Part shown: piece after piece, positions 6,717 through 15,717 of the stretch
Layout of the letters: every line of letters starts with the position of its first letter
Numbering within the stretch: position 1 is the stretch's first letter
Program-made: the position numbers and the translations under genes
The notes under the pieces: model-generated
Seen by the model: the letters and a program-made list of their open reading frames with translations, nothing else
Told to the model about the DNA's origin: nothing
Database searches by the model: none
IMG/VR virus record: IMGVR_UViG_3300009537_000013
Location: 1 to 54,875 of that record
Reading direction: 5' to 3' (one strand)
From: a virus
DNA length: 54,875 nt

Positions 6717-7919
6717 CTAACCCTCCGGCGACACAAGGAGCCGCTCGATCCGCTCAACCCCCGTGTCATCGATATTGATAGGGATGCCGTACACGCGCTG
6801 AAGCCCAGATAGTTCCTGTCGCAAGCGGTCGGACGCGAACACCTGCACGCGATCGCCGATGTCATACGCATTAAACGGAGGAGGAGCCCGTTCCGGATCC
6901 GGCGAGAACGTCACCGTCTGCTTCCCGTACTGCCGCAGAAGCAGCTGCGTTTCCGCCAATGACTCCACGGCTGCCGAGACTGTCCAGCCCGGGAACGCCT
7001 GCTGCGCCCACCATGCCCGGAACTTCGAGACCGATCCCAGCGATGTCTTTCGAGGAGCAGCAGTCACAGTCGAGCCCGTGTAGAACTGGATCACGTTCGC
7101 TCGCTGCGTCCCGTCCACAAGATCCTGAATGCCGGCAGCCGAGCGAACCGGCTTGTCCCACGAGAAGATCGCATCGTATTGATCCTGGCCGGCTTCGTTA
7201 TAGATCGAAAGCTCTGCGATGATGCCTGGACGGTTCAGGGGATCCCACACGGGGTTCAGCACAATGTCCATCGTCCCGGTCTCGATCAGCTGATCCCACG
7301 CCTCGCCCACGGATGAGCCCTGACGAAAGTTAATGTCCATCTGGCTTGTGTCCTCGATCGTGCCACTCCAGTAGACCGTGCCGCCGTAATCGGGGCCCGG
7401 ATCAATGAATGCTTCTCCGTCATTCAGGATCGTGTTTCGCAGTAGGGTCGCCGCGATCACGTTCCCCTTCGTGTCATCGTAAGACTGCCCGTTCTCTCCT
7501 GGCAGTGTCCCGTCGAGCTGCTGCACCGGACGCCCATACAGATACTTCCACGGATCGAACGCCGAGACTTGTGTACGTGCTGTCACATCATCGCCTATGT
7601 CCTCTATCTGCATGATCTGTCCGCCGAAGCGACAAACCCAGACCGGGGCGAGCGACGAGGCGGGGAACAGCGTTTCGCGACGGAAGCCCCAGAGGATCCG
7701 GGTTCCCTCCGCCACGAACGGATCCGAGTCGGTTCCTTCGGCAGCATCGATGTTCACGTAGGGATCGTCGCTCCAACAGGTGAACGTCCCCACCGCCGGC
7801 TTATTGAGCGTGCGCGTGATCGTCCGATTGAACGCGCGCGTATCGAGGATCGTCTGAACCTCTGAGTCGAGGTTCGTGACTACGAAGCGCCACTGAGGGG
7901 AATCATAGAAGCGAGCCAC
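6717..7919 (-). CDS. Minor tail protein, tail-tip / baseplate-hub type
   Basis: The 400-residue protein directly follows the distal-tail-like gene with one base between them. The start (FVVTNLDSEVQTILDTRAFN), the phrase LNKPAVGTFTC and the C-terminal pattern (YDIGDRVQVFASDRLRQELS ... INIDDTGVERIERLLVSPEG) match siphovirus hub proteins that describe an axis or plane element (Gp37-like of actinophages). The role is assembly of the tail tip around the tube end. The family assignment is from pattern memory. Confidence 0.7.
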   Translation of the reverse strand: MARFYDSPQWRFVVTNLDSEVQTILDTRAFNRTITRTLNKPAVGTFTCWSDDPYVNIDAAEGTDSDPFVAEGTRILWGFRRETLFPASSLAPVWVCRFGGQIMQIEDIGDDVTARTQVSAFDPWKYLYGRPVQQLDGTLPGENGQSYDDTKGNVIAATLLRNTILNDGEAFIDPGPDYGGTVYWSGTIEDTSQMDINFRQGSSVGEAWDQLIETGTMDIVLNPVWDPLNRPGIIAELSIYNEAGQDQYDAIFSWDKPVRSAAGIQDLVDGTQRANVIQFYTGSTVTAAPRKTSLGSVSKFRAWWAQQAFPGWTVSAAVESLAETQLLLRQYGKQTVTFSPDPERAPPPFNAYDIGDRVQVFASDRLRQELSGLQRVYGIPINIDDTGVERIERLLVSPEG

Positions 7920-8834
7920 TCAGCACCACGCATAATTCCAGAGCATCTCTGCCGTGGGAGCAGCGAACGTTCCCTTCCCAGACACCTGGATCAGATTGTC
8001 GCCCGGGAACAGCGGCCAGAAGGTGCTGTTCTCCACATCGATCCCGGCGATCCTGTTATCACCCGAGCCGTTCAGGAACGCCGTCTCCCGGAACGTGTCG
8101 ATCTCCACGTAGTTCGGCGTGCTGATGAAGCTCGCGCCGGGAAAATCGTCGTCATAGATGATCTCTAGGTCATAGGTGTCGTTTCGCAGCGTGAAGCCGT
8201 CCGTGTCGCCGTACACCTTCCAGACCGGGAACATCGGGCACGAGCCCTCGTTCGTGATCGTCGCGCTCCACGAGCTACTCGTGGTCTCCGTGATCGACAG
8301 CCAGTACGGGAACGGGCTATCGAGCGTGAACGTGACGCCCATGATCTCTCTCTGCTGATCGAACTCCCAGAGGGGCCCTTCCAACAGGCGAACACCGTCG
8401 AGGATCCGTGAGCAGTCATCCCGTTCGCAGTAATAGATGATCCGTCCATCGAGTCCGGTAGCCGGATCCGGCCGGCGGAGATTCTGAAGGGCACGGTCGA
8501 GCCCGTCCATGAGCATCTGAAGCGGCTCGTCGCACGCCGGCTTCTGCCCCAACCCGGCACCGCTCGTCACCTGCCACAGATACGCCGAGAACGTCACCTG
8601 CATCCCGTCCACGAAGCGGAGATGCTGAGTGGAGCCATCCTTCGCCGGCAGCGGATTCGGGCCCGTGTGACGCATCCTGAGCCCAGCAGAGCATTCGTCT
8701 GTCCGCAGTAAGTACGCGCCTTGATACTCGGGGGGAAGCGAGCCGGAGCCGAAGCCGGGAAGATCGATCGTCTGGTTCAGGAAGATATCCTGAATGCCAT
8801 TGTCGATGTCGAAAGCCTTTGAGAAGTCGATCAT
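7920..8834 (-). CDS. Minor tail protein, distal-tail (Dit)-like
   Basis: The 304-residue protein starts at ATG 8834, overlapping the tape-measure stop. Position (immediately after the tape measure), size and content (long beta-rich chain, VTFTLDSPFPYWLS, then TITNEGSCPMFPVWKVYGD, NDTYDLEIIYDD) match distal tail proteins of siphoviruses, which form the hexameric hub linking tube and tip. The TITNxGxxxxxP phrase is common in this family. Confidence 0.75.
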   Translation of the reverse strand: MIDFSKAFDIDNGIQDIFLNQTIDLPGFGSGSLPPEYQGAYLLRTDECSAGLRMRHTGPNPLPAKDGSTQHLRFVDGMQVTFSAYLWQVTSGAGLGQKPACDEPLQMLMDGLDRALQNLRRPDPATGLDGRIIYYCERDDCSRILDGVRLLEGPLWEFDQQREIMGVTFTLDSPFPYWLSITETTSSSWSATITNEGSCPMFPVWKVYGDTDGFTLRNDTYDLEIIYDDDFPGASFISTPNYVEIDTFRETAFLNGSGDNRIAGIDVENSTFWPLFPGDNLIQVSGKGTFAAPTAEMLWNYAWC

Positions 8835-11659
8835 CAGTTCACCAGATTCGCCACGCCGGAAAGGATCCTGACAGTATCGATGCCCGATCGGTTACTAGTC
8901 GGCTCCACGCGAATGTCCGGCCGGCGATCACGACCGCCGATCCCGCCGGGACTACCGGCCACAGCATTCAGGATCCCGGACAGAAGCACCGTCTGACGCT
9001 CTGCCTCCGTCAGCTGCCGCTGCCTCTGCTGCTCCGCAACCTGGATCGCCCGGGATCCTGCGTTCTGCAACGCGAGACCGCCGAACGTTCCGCGAGCTTG
9101 CTGCGCCGACAGCACTCCGCCCGCTCCCGGAGTCGCGATGTTCGAGCCGAACCTGCGGAACGCATCGACAGCCTCCTGGAAGAAGTTCACCCTTGATCGT
9201 GTGCGAGCGCCACGATCGCCGGCTGCTCGCCTCGCAGCTTCGCGCTGCCGACGGATCCTGTCGCGCTGTTCCTCCCGGATCCCCTGAAGCTGCAACTGTG
9301 CCCCGATCAGTTCTGACCTGAGTCCACGCCGCTCTGCGTCCGTGAACCGCGCATCCCTTAGCTGCCGCTTCAGAACGGTAATCAGCTGCTCTGTGAACTT
9401 CGCATCGTCTTTCAAGTTCCGTGCCGTCAACTGAGCCCGCTGGATTTTCAGATTCGCCTCTTCGCGAGATGCCGCTGTTTGGTCGAGGAACAGCTGGCGT
9501 TCCGCGTCGGCGATCTGTTGCTGGATCGACACAAGCTCAGACTGGAACGAGAGCCGCTCCGCTGCCGTGAGCCGAGCGTTCCTTACCTGCTCACGAAGGA
9601 ACTCGATGATCTGATCCTGAGCGCTTCTGTCGTCAGCGGTCGTGCGCCGCGTTGTCTCGGCAATCTGAAGCTGAAGATTAAGTCTCTGCTGCTCCAGCTG
9701 GATCGAGTCCCGGAGGGCCCGTGCGGCTTCTTCGCGTCTGCGCTGTTCGGCGTCCGCAGCCAATTTCGCTGCCCGCTCGCGCTCGCGTGCAATCCGTTCC
9801 TGCTCACGGGCACGGGCTTCTTCTCTCGCGATGCCGGCCTCACGGATGCTGAGGATTTCCGCCTCTGCCGCGTCCTGCTCCTCATACAGCCGGATCAGGT
9901 TGTCCTTTTCCTTGGCCGATAGATCCTTCTGGCCCTCGATCCTGTCGATGAGCTTCTGAATGAACTCGGCTCGCCGCTGAAGAAGAGGAACACGAGACTC
10001 GTCCGACGTAGCGCGGAGGATCTTCAACTCGAAATCAGCATCAGTCGGACGCGCTCGAACGTCCCGCGCTTCGATCTGCGATGCCTGACTCGCGATATCC
10101 ACGATCGTCTTGCCGATCTGAGCAAGGTTCTTCTGAAGCGCAGTCGAGATGTTCTGCGCCATCTTCTCGCCGCCGTCCTCGCCACCCTTACCGATCGCGA
10201 ACTCGATGCCTGTTTTCAGGTTCGTGTAGACACCGAGTGGGCCCGTGCGTGTCACAACTTCCTTCGCCAACCGGCCCAGCCCGAGATCCGTTCCTGGAAT
10301 CCTGACACGCGCGATCCGTTCGATGCCCGAAGCAGCCTCGTTCGCCAAGCCCACGAGCGTCGTCAGATCCTCGATGAAGTCTGTGATGATCGGGCCCAAC
10401 ACTTGCCCGATGCCCAGCGCCAGCGTCTCCACGTTCGAGCGCAAGCCCTCCACGGCTCCGGCGAGCCCTTCCATCTTCGCCTGCGCAAGCCGGCCGGCGT
10501 TCCCTGTTTCAGTCACCGTGGCTGCGAGATCATCGAAGCCCTGCTCTCCTTCGCGAATAAAGATCGACGCTGCCCGGATCGCGTCAGTGCCGAAGATCCT
10601 TCTCAGCGAAGCGTCACGAGCCGCCGCGTCGAGACCGCTCAAAGCTTTCCCAAGATCGTCAAACACTTCCGGTCTGATGCTGCCGTTCGCATCACGGATC
10701 TGAACGTTCAGCTTCTTCAGTTCCTTCGCGCCTGCTGCCGACGGAGCCGCGAGGTTCAGCAGTGCCACACGAAGAGACGTTCCAGCGCGGCCTCCGAGGA
10801 TTCCGTTCTTCGCGAGGAGCGCGATAAAGGTAGCTGTGTCCTCAATGCTCACCCCGGTCTGACGCGCAACCGCTGATGCTTGTGCGAGCGCGAAAGACAT
10901 ATCCCCGATCTCGCCCTGAGCAGCGATGGCAGCGCCGGCCAGAAGATCCGCTACGCGCACCGCTTCCGAGCCCGCAAGCCCGAAAGCGTTCAGCGCAGAG
11001 CCAGCAACCTTCGCGGCTGTCGCGTTGTCTGTCTCTGCGGCAGCGGCCAGCTGAAGCGTTCCCTTCGCTGCGTCCATCGCTTCCTGCACATCGAGACCGG
11101 CCTTCGCAAGCTCCGTCATCGCCTCTGCCGCATCCGTTGCCGACGTTCCCGGAAGCGTGATGTCTGCTCCTAGTTCCTTCGCTCGACGTGATACGTCTCT
11201 CATCTCGTCGCCGGTCGCCTTCGCGATCTGCTGAAACACATTCAGCTGCTTCTCGAAGGACGCAAACTGCTTCAGCGAAAACAGCGCTCCAGCGCCAGCT
11301 GCGGCAGCGGCAGCGCCAAGAGGACTAAGACCCAGCAGAGCCGCCCGAGACGCAGCAGATGTTCCCTGGAGCGCTGCGCCGGCTGCTCCTGCGGATCCAG
11401 CCAAGCGGGTCTGAGACGCGGCTAGCTGATTCGTGGAGCCCGTAGCCGCACGCTGAGTCCCGGCCAGCTGCCCCGTGGCGGTAGCAAGCCGAGCCGTCTC
11501 ACGAGTCGCACTGGCCTCTGCCGCCGCGAGAGACCGCGTGCTACCAGCCTGAGCCGACACGGCCGCAGCCGCCGGCTTCACCTGCCGCTCTAACTCCGGC
11601 AGAAAGCCAGTCGTGAGCGGACGAATCGCGACGAACGCAGTTCCGAGAATCTCAGACAT
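8834..11659 (-). CDS. Tape measure protein
   Basis: This 941-residue protein is the longest in the window. It has an N-terminal Ala/Thr-rich coiled region (residues 1-130) and a TP901-type tape-measure core around 135-420 (AKELGADITLPGTSATDAAE, ETDNATAAKVAGSALNAFGL, ILGGRAGTSLRVALLNLAAP). Central hydrophobic helices follow, then long heptad-rich, glutamine/arginine-rich coiled coils (about 590-850). It sets tail length. At roughly 0.15 nm per residue it would imply a tail near 140 nm, which is an estimate from family knowledge. Confidence 0.93.
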   Translation of the reverse strand: MSEILGTAFVAIRPLTTGFLPELERQVKPAAAAVSAQAGSTRSLAAAEASATRETARLATATGQLAGTQRAATGSTNQLAASQTRLAGSAGAAGAALQGTSAASRAALLGLSPLGAAAAAAGAGALFSLKQFASFEKQLNVFQQIAKATGDEMRDVSRRAKELGADITLPGTSATDAAEAMTELAKAGLDVQEAMDAAKGTLQLAAAAETDNATAAKVAGSALNAFGLAGSEAVRVADLLAGAAIAAQGEIGDMSFALAQASAVARQTGVSIEDTATFIALLAKNGILGGRAGTSLRVALLNLAAPSAAGAKELKKLNVQIRDANGSIRPEVFDDLGKALSGLDAAARDASLRRIFGTDAIRAASIFIREGEQGFDDLAATVTETGNAGRLAQAKMEGLAGAVEGLRSNVETLALGIGQVLGPIITDFIEDLTTLVGLANEAASGIERIARVRIPGTDLGLGRLAKEVVTRTGPLGVYTNLKTGIEFAIGKGGEDGGEKMAQNISTALQKNLAQIGKTIVDIASQASQIEARDVRARPTDADFELKILRATSDESRVPLLQRRAEFIQKLIDRIEGQKDLSAKEKDNLIRLYEEQDAAEAEILSIREAGIAREEARAREQERIARERERAAKLAADAEQRRREEAARALRDSIQLEQQRLNLQLQIAETTRRTTADDRSAQDQIIEFLREQVRNARLTAAERLSFQSELVSIQQQIADAERQLFLDQTAASREEANLKIQRAQLTARNLKDDAKFTEQLITVLKRQLRDARFTDAERRGLRSELIGAQLQLQGIREEQRDRIRRQREAARRAAGDRGARTRSRVNFFQEAVDAFRRFGSNIATPGAGGVLSAQQARGTFGGLALQNAGSRAIQVAEQQRQRQLTEAERQTVLLSGILNAVAGSPGGIGGRDRRPDIRVEPTSNRSGIDTVRILSGVANLVN

Positions 11660-11891
11660 TCGGTCTCTTCACCGGCCTCTGCGTACCCATCGACGCGCGC
11701 AGCTGCTCGTCCTTCCCGAACTGACCCTTCGCTTCGAGCATCCTGCGCGCCTCGGCACGCCGACGCTCCTCACGAGTCATCTCGTGATCGAACTTCTCCT
11801 CCAGGCGACGATTCAGTGTGTCGCGACCGTCAGGATCGAGTCCCTCTGCGAGAAATGCGTAAGTGACGTTGCACAGTTGCCTGAGCGACAA
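11652..11891 (-). CDS. Tail assembly chaperone, frameshift-encoded C-terminal part (GT type)
   Basis: The 79-residue frame lies in the -1 frame relative to the upstream chaperone and is open back through the end of that gene, so a -1 slip near 11902-11914 would give a fusion of about 215 residues. TTG at 11891 is the only conventional start and is weak. The content is charged and helical (LEEKFDHEMTREERRRAEAR), with conserved-looking NVTYAFLAEGLD. It overlaps the tape-measure start by 8 nt. Both products chaperone the tape measure during tail assembly. Confidence 0.75.
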   Translation of the reverse strand: MSLRQLCNVTYAFLAEGLDPDGRDTLNRRLEEKFDHEMTREERRRAEARRMLEAKGQFGKDEQLRASMGTQRPVKRPNV

Positions 11892-11896
11892 GTCGC

Positions 11897-12301
11897 CTAA
11901 GCTCCCTCCCCCTGCGTAGAGGATGCGACCTTCGATGCTGTTCCAGGCTTCGATTGCTGTCCAGAAGAGTCGCCTGACTGCACGGTAGGGCGGCCAGAAG
12001 TAACCTCCGTGATGTGACGCAGAACCTCCACGATGTCATCCGTGGAGAGCGCGTCGTCTCCGGTTCGATTCCTGATCGCCTTCCACTTCGGATGCTGCTC
12101 CGGAGGGATCATCGAGAGCACGAAATCGTCCATCGCCTCCAGCGCCTCACTAGATGAACGCTTCGGATCAGTCACGATATCCTCATACGAAGCGGCAACG
12201 CTCGCAGACACGACAGCGGCGAATGTGAACTCCTCGCCGCCGATCCGGAACGAGCGATCTGGATTCACTCGCTCAGCACGGATGATGTCGAAGTCCTTCA
12301 C
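11897..12301 (-). CDS. Tail assembly chaperone (G type)
   Basis: This 134-residue protein starts at GTG 12301. The pattern is typical of actinophage G-type chaperones: beta-rich N-terminus (SFRIGGEEFTFAAVVSASVA), helical middle (EALEAMDDFVLSMIPPEQHP), then a disordered Ser/Gln/Gly-rich tail. It is located just before the tape measure. Its stop codon at 11899-11897 follows a G-rich run that probably promotes -1 frameshifting into the next frame. Confidence 0.8.
   Translation of the reverse strand: MKDFDIIRAERVNPDRSFRIGGEEFTFAAVVSASVAASYEDIVTDPKRSSSEALEAMDDFVLSMIPPEQHPKWKAIRNRTGDDALSTDDIVEVLRHITEVTSGRPTVQSGDSSGQQSKPGTASKVASSTQGEGA
11902..11914 (-). other. Probable -1 programmed frameshift site
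   Basis: On the minus strand the last codons of the G-type chaperone read CAG GGG GAG GGA GCT TAG. The run CAGGGGGAGGGAG allows a one-base backward slip on G-rich codons, after which the -1 frame is open to 11652. The heptamer is not the textbook A-rich type, so the exact slip codon is uncertain. Confidence 0.6.
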
Positions 12302-12350
12302 GTGGAACCCCCTAGATTCGATTGCCTCGTGAGAATACTGAGCGGCACGG

Positions 12351-12671
12351 CTAGAGCGCCGCCCTCAGCGACGGACGAAGATACGGATACGGAGGCGCGC
12401 GATCCGTGCCAAGCTCCACATAGCCGGCGTATTCCACGTTCGAGCCTATGATCGCGGCCAGATCTCCCTCGATGACCGCGAACTCCCAGTGGATCGAGGA
12501 GCGCAGCCGGCCAGTCTGCACGTTCGGGCCCGGACGCCCACTCGCGTTCACCTTCGCCTGAGACTCCACCCGGATCGCACGCCGCGCCAGCGAGATACCC
12601 CACGGGCTCGCGGGGCTCGAAAAGAGATTCTCGACGCCGGCCGGGTTCGGAATGAACGCCACATCAGCCAT
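12351..12671 (-). CDS. Head-tail joining protein, HK97 gp10-like
   Basis: The start at ATG 12671 (MADVAFIPNPAG) is chosen because it overlaps the previous stop; a longer frame to 12935 is antisense-like noise. The 106-residue product contains the gp10-type pattern: an arginine-rich helix (ARRAIRVESQAKVNASG), then TGRLRSSIHWEF and YAGYVELGTDRAPPYPYLRP. The last phrase (YVExGT...PYLRPA) is diagnostic. Such proteins act at the head-tail neck. Confidence 0.85.
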   Translation of the reverse strand: MADVAFIPNPAGVENLFSSPASPWGISLARRAIRVESQAKVNASGRPGPNVQTGRLRSSIHWEFAVIEGDLAAIIGSNVEYAGYVELGTDRAPPYPYLRPSLRAAL

Positions 12672-13192
12672 CAGGGGCTCACCGTGTAACCCTCGATCGC
12701 TGTGCGAACCTGCCAGACCCAGCCGCCGCAACCTCCAGCATCGTTCAGCGGGTTCGGCGGATCCACATAGATCGCCTGGCAGCGCCCCTCGAACAGCGAT
12801 CCCTGCCGTGCGGCAGTCGTGATGAAGTTCCACGTCGCCCAGAGATCCTGATGGATCTGAAGCGAAGCAGCGTTCATCTCCGTCGTGTTCGGCAGCTGGC
12901 CGGCGACAGGCTGCGGAGTGCAACGCACAGTCCACGCCGCGAGCGTCAGCAGATTGATCCAGCCCACCTGCGTTCTGTGGCCCACCTGAGCCGGCGGACT
13001 GTTCGGAGCCGTGTTCTCCATCGCGATCGAACTCGCGGCCACGATGATCGCGGGGCAGCAGTCGATAGAAGGAAGCTCAGGAGCGACGTACTGAGTGGCA
13101 GGAGCCCCGGCGTCCGTGGTCGCCAGAGCAGACGCGATCAGCGCGAGAAGCTCCTGCGCGAAGTCATAAACCGTGGAGACATCGTTCGGCAC
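12671..13192 (-). CDS. Head-tail connector / tail-terminator-like protein
   Basis: The 173-residue protein is placed between the adaptor and the gp10-like gene. A helical N-terminus (VYDFAQELLALIASALA) precedes a beta-rich body containing several Cys. Size and position fit a neck or tail-terminator protein, but no motif settles which. The assignment is by synteny. Confidence 0.6.
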   Translation of the reverse strand: MPNDVSTVYDFAQELLALIASALATTDAGAPATQYVAPELPSIDCCPAIIVAASSIAMENTAPNSPPAQVGHRTQVGWINLLTLAAWTVRCTPQPVAGQLPNTTEMNAASLQIHQDLWATWNFITTAARQGSLFEGRCQAIYVDPPNPLNDAGGCGGWVWQVRTAIEGYTVSP

Positions 13193-13194
13193 AC

Positions 13195-14067
13195 TCAGTC
13201 TCCGATCCTCTCAGGGTAACGTGGCACATCTGGGCTCCACACAGACGGACGCCGGCGAAGCCTGTTCGGGTTATACGCCGACAGGAACGCATCGACGTTC
13301 ACGAGCCCCGTCGCCCAGTTCTTATCCTTCAGGCCCCACGCCACGAACGGAGCCTTCTCGATCTGGATTCCCTGCCTCGTGAGCTTCGTCGTCCCCTCCG
13401 GGATTTTGCAGTCCGCGCTCGATCCACCGGAAGCGCACTGGAGATAGATCTGGCAGGCAAGCTGCTTCGCCGCCTCCTGCCCGAGCACCGGAGGGCTCAT
13501 TCCGTGGCTGTACGTGACCTCCCACGTTCCGCTCTCAGTAGACGGCAGATCGAGACGCTGGCATGACGGCCAGAACTGCTTCGAGCCGTCCGCAGCCGCC
13601 ATCCGCGTCAGCCACTTGTATTCGTCCAGGCGATACTCGGTCGCCGCGAGAACAGCCCCGTCGATCTTGACGCTGAGAATGTCCGTCACCGGAAAGTCAG
13701 CGAGCAAGATCCGCGACAGGGGCCCGCAGCCGCAGACGTTCCCGCACGACTCATAGCCCCAGCCCCAGCCGGCGGATCCCCAGAAGCCCCACGACCAGAG
13801 CGGAACCTGCGGAACCTGAGCGGGGCTCACGAGCCAGTCCGCCCCCCAGCATGAGCAGTAAGGCTGGCACGGCCTGACCGTCCTCGTGCATTCCCCGAGG
13901 AACTGCCGGCCCGAAAGCTCGAAGAGAAGCTGCGAGGCGGCCGAGACCGCGTTCGCCATCAGATCGAAGTCTGTCCCGATCCCGGCAGCAGAACAGCACT
14001 CCGCCGCCTCTTCCGTCGTGATCCAATCGACGCAGGGGCCCGAGACGGGAACCTCCAGGGAACTCAT
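13195..14067 (-). CDS. Head-tail adaptor protein (gp6-like)
   Basis: The 290-residue protein contains an adaptor-type helical N-terminus (WITTEEAAECCSAAGIGTD, then AVSAASQLLFELSGRQF), a central region very rich in Trp, Gly and Cys (about 60-125), and a C-terminal part with ATEYRLDEYKWLTR and LGQEAAKQLACQIYLQC. In actinophages this arrangement docks on the portal and forms the neck. It lies two bases upstream of the connector gene. The 15 or more cysteines are unusual for an intracellular structural protein. Confidence 0.7.
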   Translation of the reverse strand: MSSLEVPVSGPCVDWITTEEAAECCSAAGIGTDFDLMANAVSAASQLLFELSGRQFLGECTRTVRPCQPYCSCWGADWLVSPAQVPQVPLWSWGFWGSAGWGWGYESCGNVCGCGPLSRILLADFPVTDILSVKIDGAVLAATEYRLDEYKWLTRMAAADGSKQFWPSCQRLDLPSTESGTWEVTYSHGMSPPVLGQEAAKQLACQIYLQCASGGSSADCKIPEGTTKLTRQGIQIEKAPFVAWGLKDKNWATGLVNVDAFLSAYNPNRLRRRPSVWSPDVPRYPERIGD

Positions 14068-14099
14068 CTCGGGCCTCCTCTCGTCGTCTCAGACTGTCC

Positions 14100-14768
14100 T
14101 TACGATGCCGGCGTGATCGACTGATACGCGCACGAGCCAGCCGGCGGAGCCGTAGCTTGTGCCCAGACAGAGCCGAGATCGCCAACTGAACCGGCACTCG
14201 GGGGCCCGTCACCGTAGGGGCCAGTGCCCCACTGATCGTTACCCTCGGAGTAGCCCACGAGGTTCGGCAGGAAGAACTCTCCAGCGCCAAGCGTGGAGGG
14301 CCCAATCTGCCAGCGTGTAAGCGGCCAGACCCAGTGCCAGTACGGCCGGATGGAGTCCTGCTGATTTCCGTCCCAGTTGTAGCTCCACACTTCGAGAGCC
14401 ACCTTCGGGGGCGGATCCGCAGCACAGTCCGTGCCGGACGGCCAATCCAGGCCCACGATATCCGCTGAGTCGAGGATCGCTGCTCCGCCGATCATCAGCG
14501 TGATAAGCCCGGGCTCGATCGCGCCCAGATTGATCTCGAACGTGAATCGCTTCAGGAGATCCGGGCCACGGTATGAAGCCACGATGCAGTCGCATCCCGA
14601 CTTCTGCGTAACGTCCGCGCCCTCCTCCTGCTCCGGCGTGACACTGATGTCAACCAGATTGTCCGTGACCCAGTAGTTATCGCTACCGGGATCCACGTTC
14701 CCCGTATCGTCCAGGAGCGTCACGCGCAACCCACACGCGAGGATAGATGCACTACATTCAGAAGCCAC
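14100..14768 (-). CDS. Major tail (tube) protein
   Basis: The 222-residue protein has the tube-protein pattern of some actinophages: an early beta strand (GLRVTLLDDTGNVDPGSDNY), LVDISVTPEQEEGADVTQKS, then GPDLLKRFTFEINLGAIEPG and LITLMIGGAAIL. It polymerises around the tape measure. Unusually, it lies upstream of the neck genes rather than just before the chaperones. A capsid-decoration role is the main alternative. Confidence 0.7.
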   Translation of the reverse strand: MASECSASILACGLRVTLLDDTGNVDPGSDNYWVTDNLVDISVTPEQEEGADVTQKSGCDCIVASYRGPDLLKRFTFEINLGAIEPGLITLMIGGAAILDSADIVGLDWPSGTDCAADPPPKVALEVWSYNWDGNQQDSIRPYWHWVWPLTRWQIGPSTLGAGEFFLPNLVGYSEGNDQWGTGPYGDGPPSAGSVGDLGSVWAQATAPPAGSCAYQSITPAS

Positions 14769-14836
14769 GTGTTATCCCTCCTCTCGTGGGGATTGATTGG
14801 CTCGCGTGGCGCGAGTATTAATCGCCGAGAGCTTCA

Positions 14837-15679
14837 CTAGCAGCATCCGCTGAGATCCAGAAGTGTCCCGGCTTGAAGCGCTGTATCCCAGTCAACTAGG
14901 TAATGGCGCTCCGCTCGATACGTGATCGAGTTTACTTCCCTGTCTAGTGCCTCAGACACATTCGCAGGGATAGTTTCGATAGCAGTTCTCCGGATCTGAA
15001 TGGGGCCCGTAGCATAAATCCAGGCTTCGTCTACGCCAAGCGTTCCAACCGAATCGGGGAACTGCCCGACATATCCGGTTCCCACCACGATCGGGGTTCC
15101 CCTCATGGTGAAAAGCTGATTACTTCTATGCTGAACCAGATACGCCGAAGAAAGAGCGATGCTCGCAGCCGGCGACACATGAATGATGCCTCCGCGCGCC
15201 GTAACAGCGATAGCGTCCTCTAGTCTCCCAAGAGCACGAACGGGAGACTCGGCCGAAGCGCTGATTACGTCCAGGTTCGAGTCGTTCAGATACGGGTTAA
15301 GAGGCAACGCCGCGCCAGAAGCAAACTCGATCTCAACTGCGTAAGATTCTGAGGCTCCCAGCGCTATTTCTGCTCGTGCTTTGAACTCTTCCTGAGAAGA
15401 GATCGAGCGAGGGGTACAGGTCTCTGACAGATAGATCGTGTATGCGCCGAACTCGGGCAACGGAATGATTCCCCCGTCCGCCTTAATGCGATCCGATCCC
15501 GCTGAGCATGGATCGAAAGACACTGGAACATCGTCCGGATAGGAATGGACTCCTACTCCGTTAAGCCAGTGCTCGTCGGGCTCATCGATGATCGTCGCGA
15601 CATCGATGAGCCGATACGGAGGAGGAACAGGAGCGGGCCCATCGATGTAGAACGGGGGCCCCATCAGATTAGTGCTCAT
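14837..15679 (-). CDS. Hypothetical virion-type protein between capsid and tail-tube genes
   Basis: The 280-residue protein starts at ATG 15679. The N-terminal 30 residues are proline-rich (GPPFYIDGPAPVPPPYRL). The body mixes beta strands and helices (SQEEFKARAEIALGASES, SPVRALGRLEDAIAVTARGG). It is co-directional with and 38 nt after the capsid gene, so it is probably a virion or assembly protein. No family is recognised. The composition is somewhat less GC-rich than its neighbours. Confidence 0.7.
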   Translation of the reverse strand: MSTNLMGPPFYIDGPAPVPPPYRLIDVATIIDEPDEHWLNGVGVHSYPDDVPVSFDPCSAGSDRIKADGGIIPLPEFGAYTIYLSETCTPRSISSQEEFKARAEIALGASESYAVEIEFASGAALPLNPYLNDSNLDVISASAESPVRALGRLEDAIAVTARGGIIHVSPAASIALSSAYLVQHRSNQLFTMRGTPIVVGTGYVGQFPDSVGTLGVDEAWIYATGPIQIRRTAIETIPANVSEALDREVNSITYRAERHYLVDWDTALQAGTLLDLSGCC

Positions 15680-15717
15680 CTCCTGCTCCTCCTCCTCTGG
15701 TTCGATTCAGCCTGCTA

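Noticed and set aside
12672-12935. Longer start for the gp10-like protein
   Set aside because: The extra 88 residues overlap the connector gene entirely and look like off-frame sequence (many Cys, His, Arg); ATG 12671 overlaps the previous stop.
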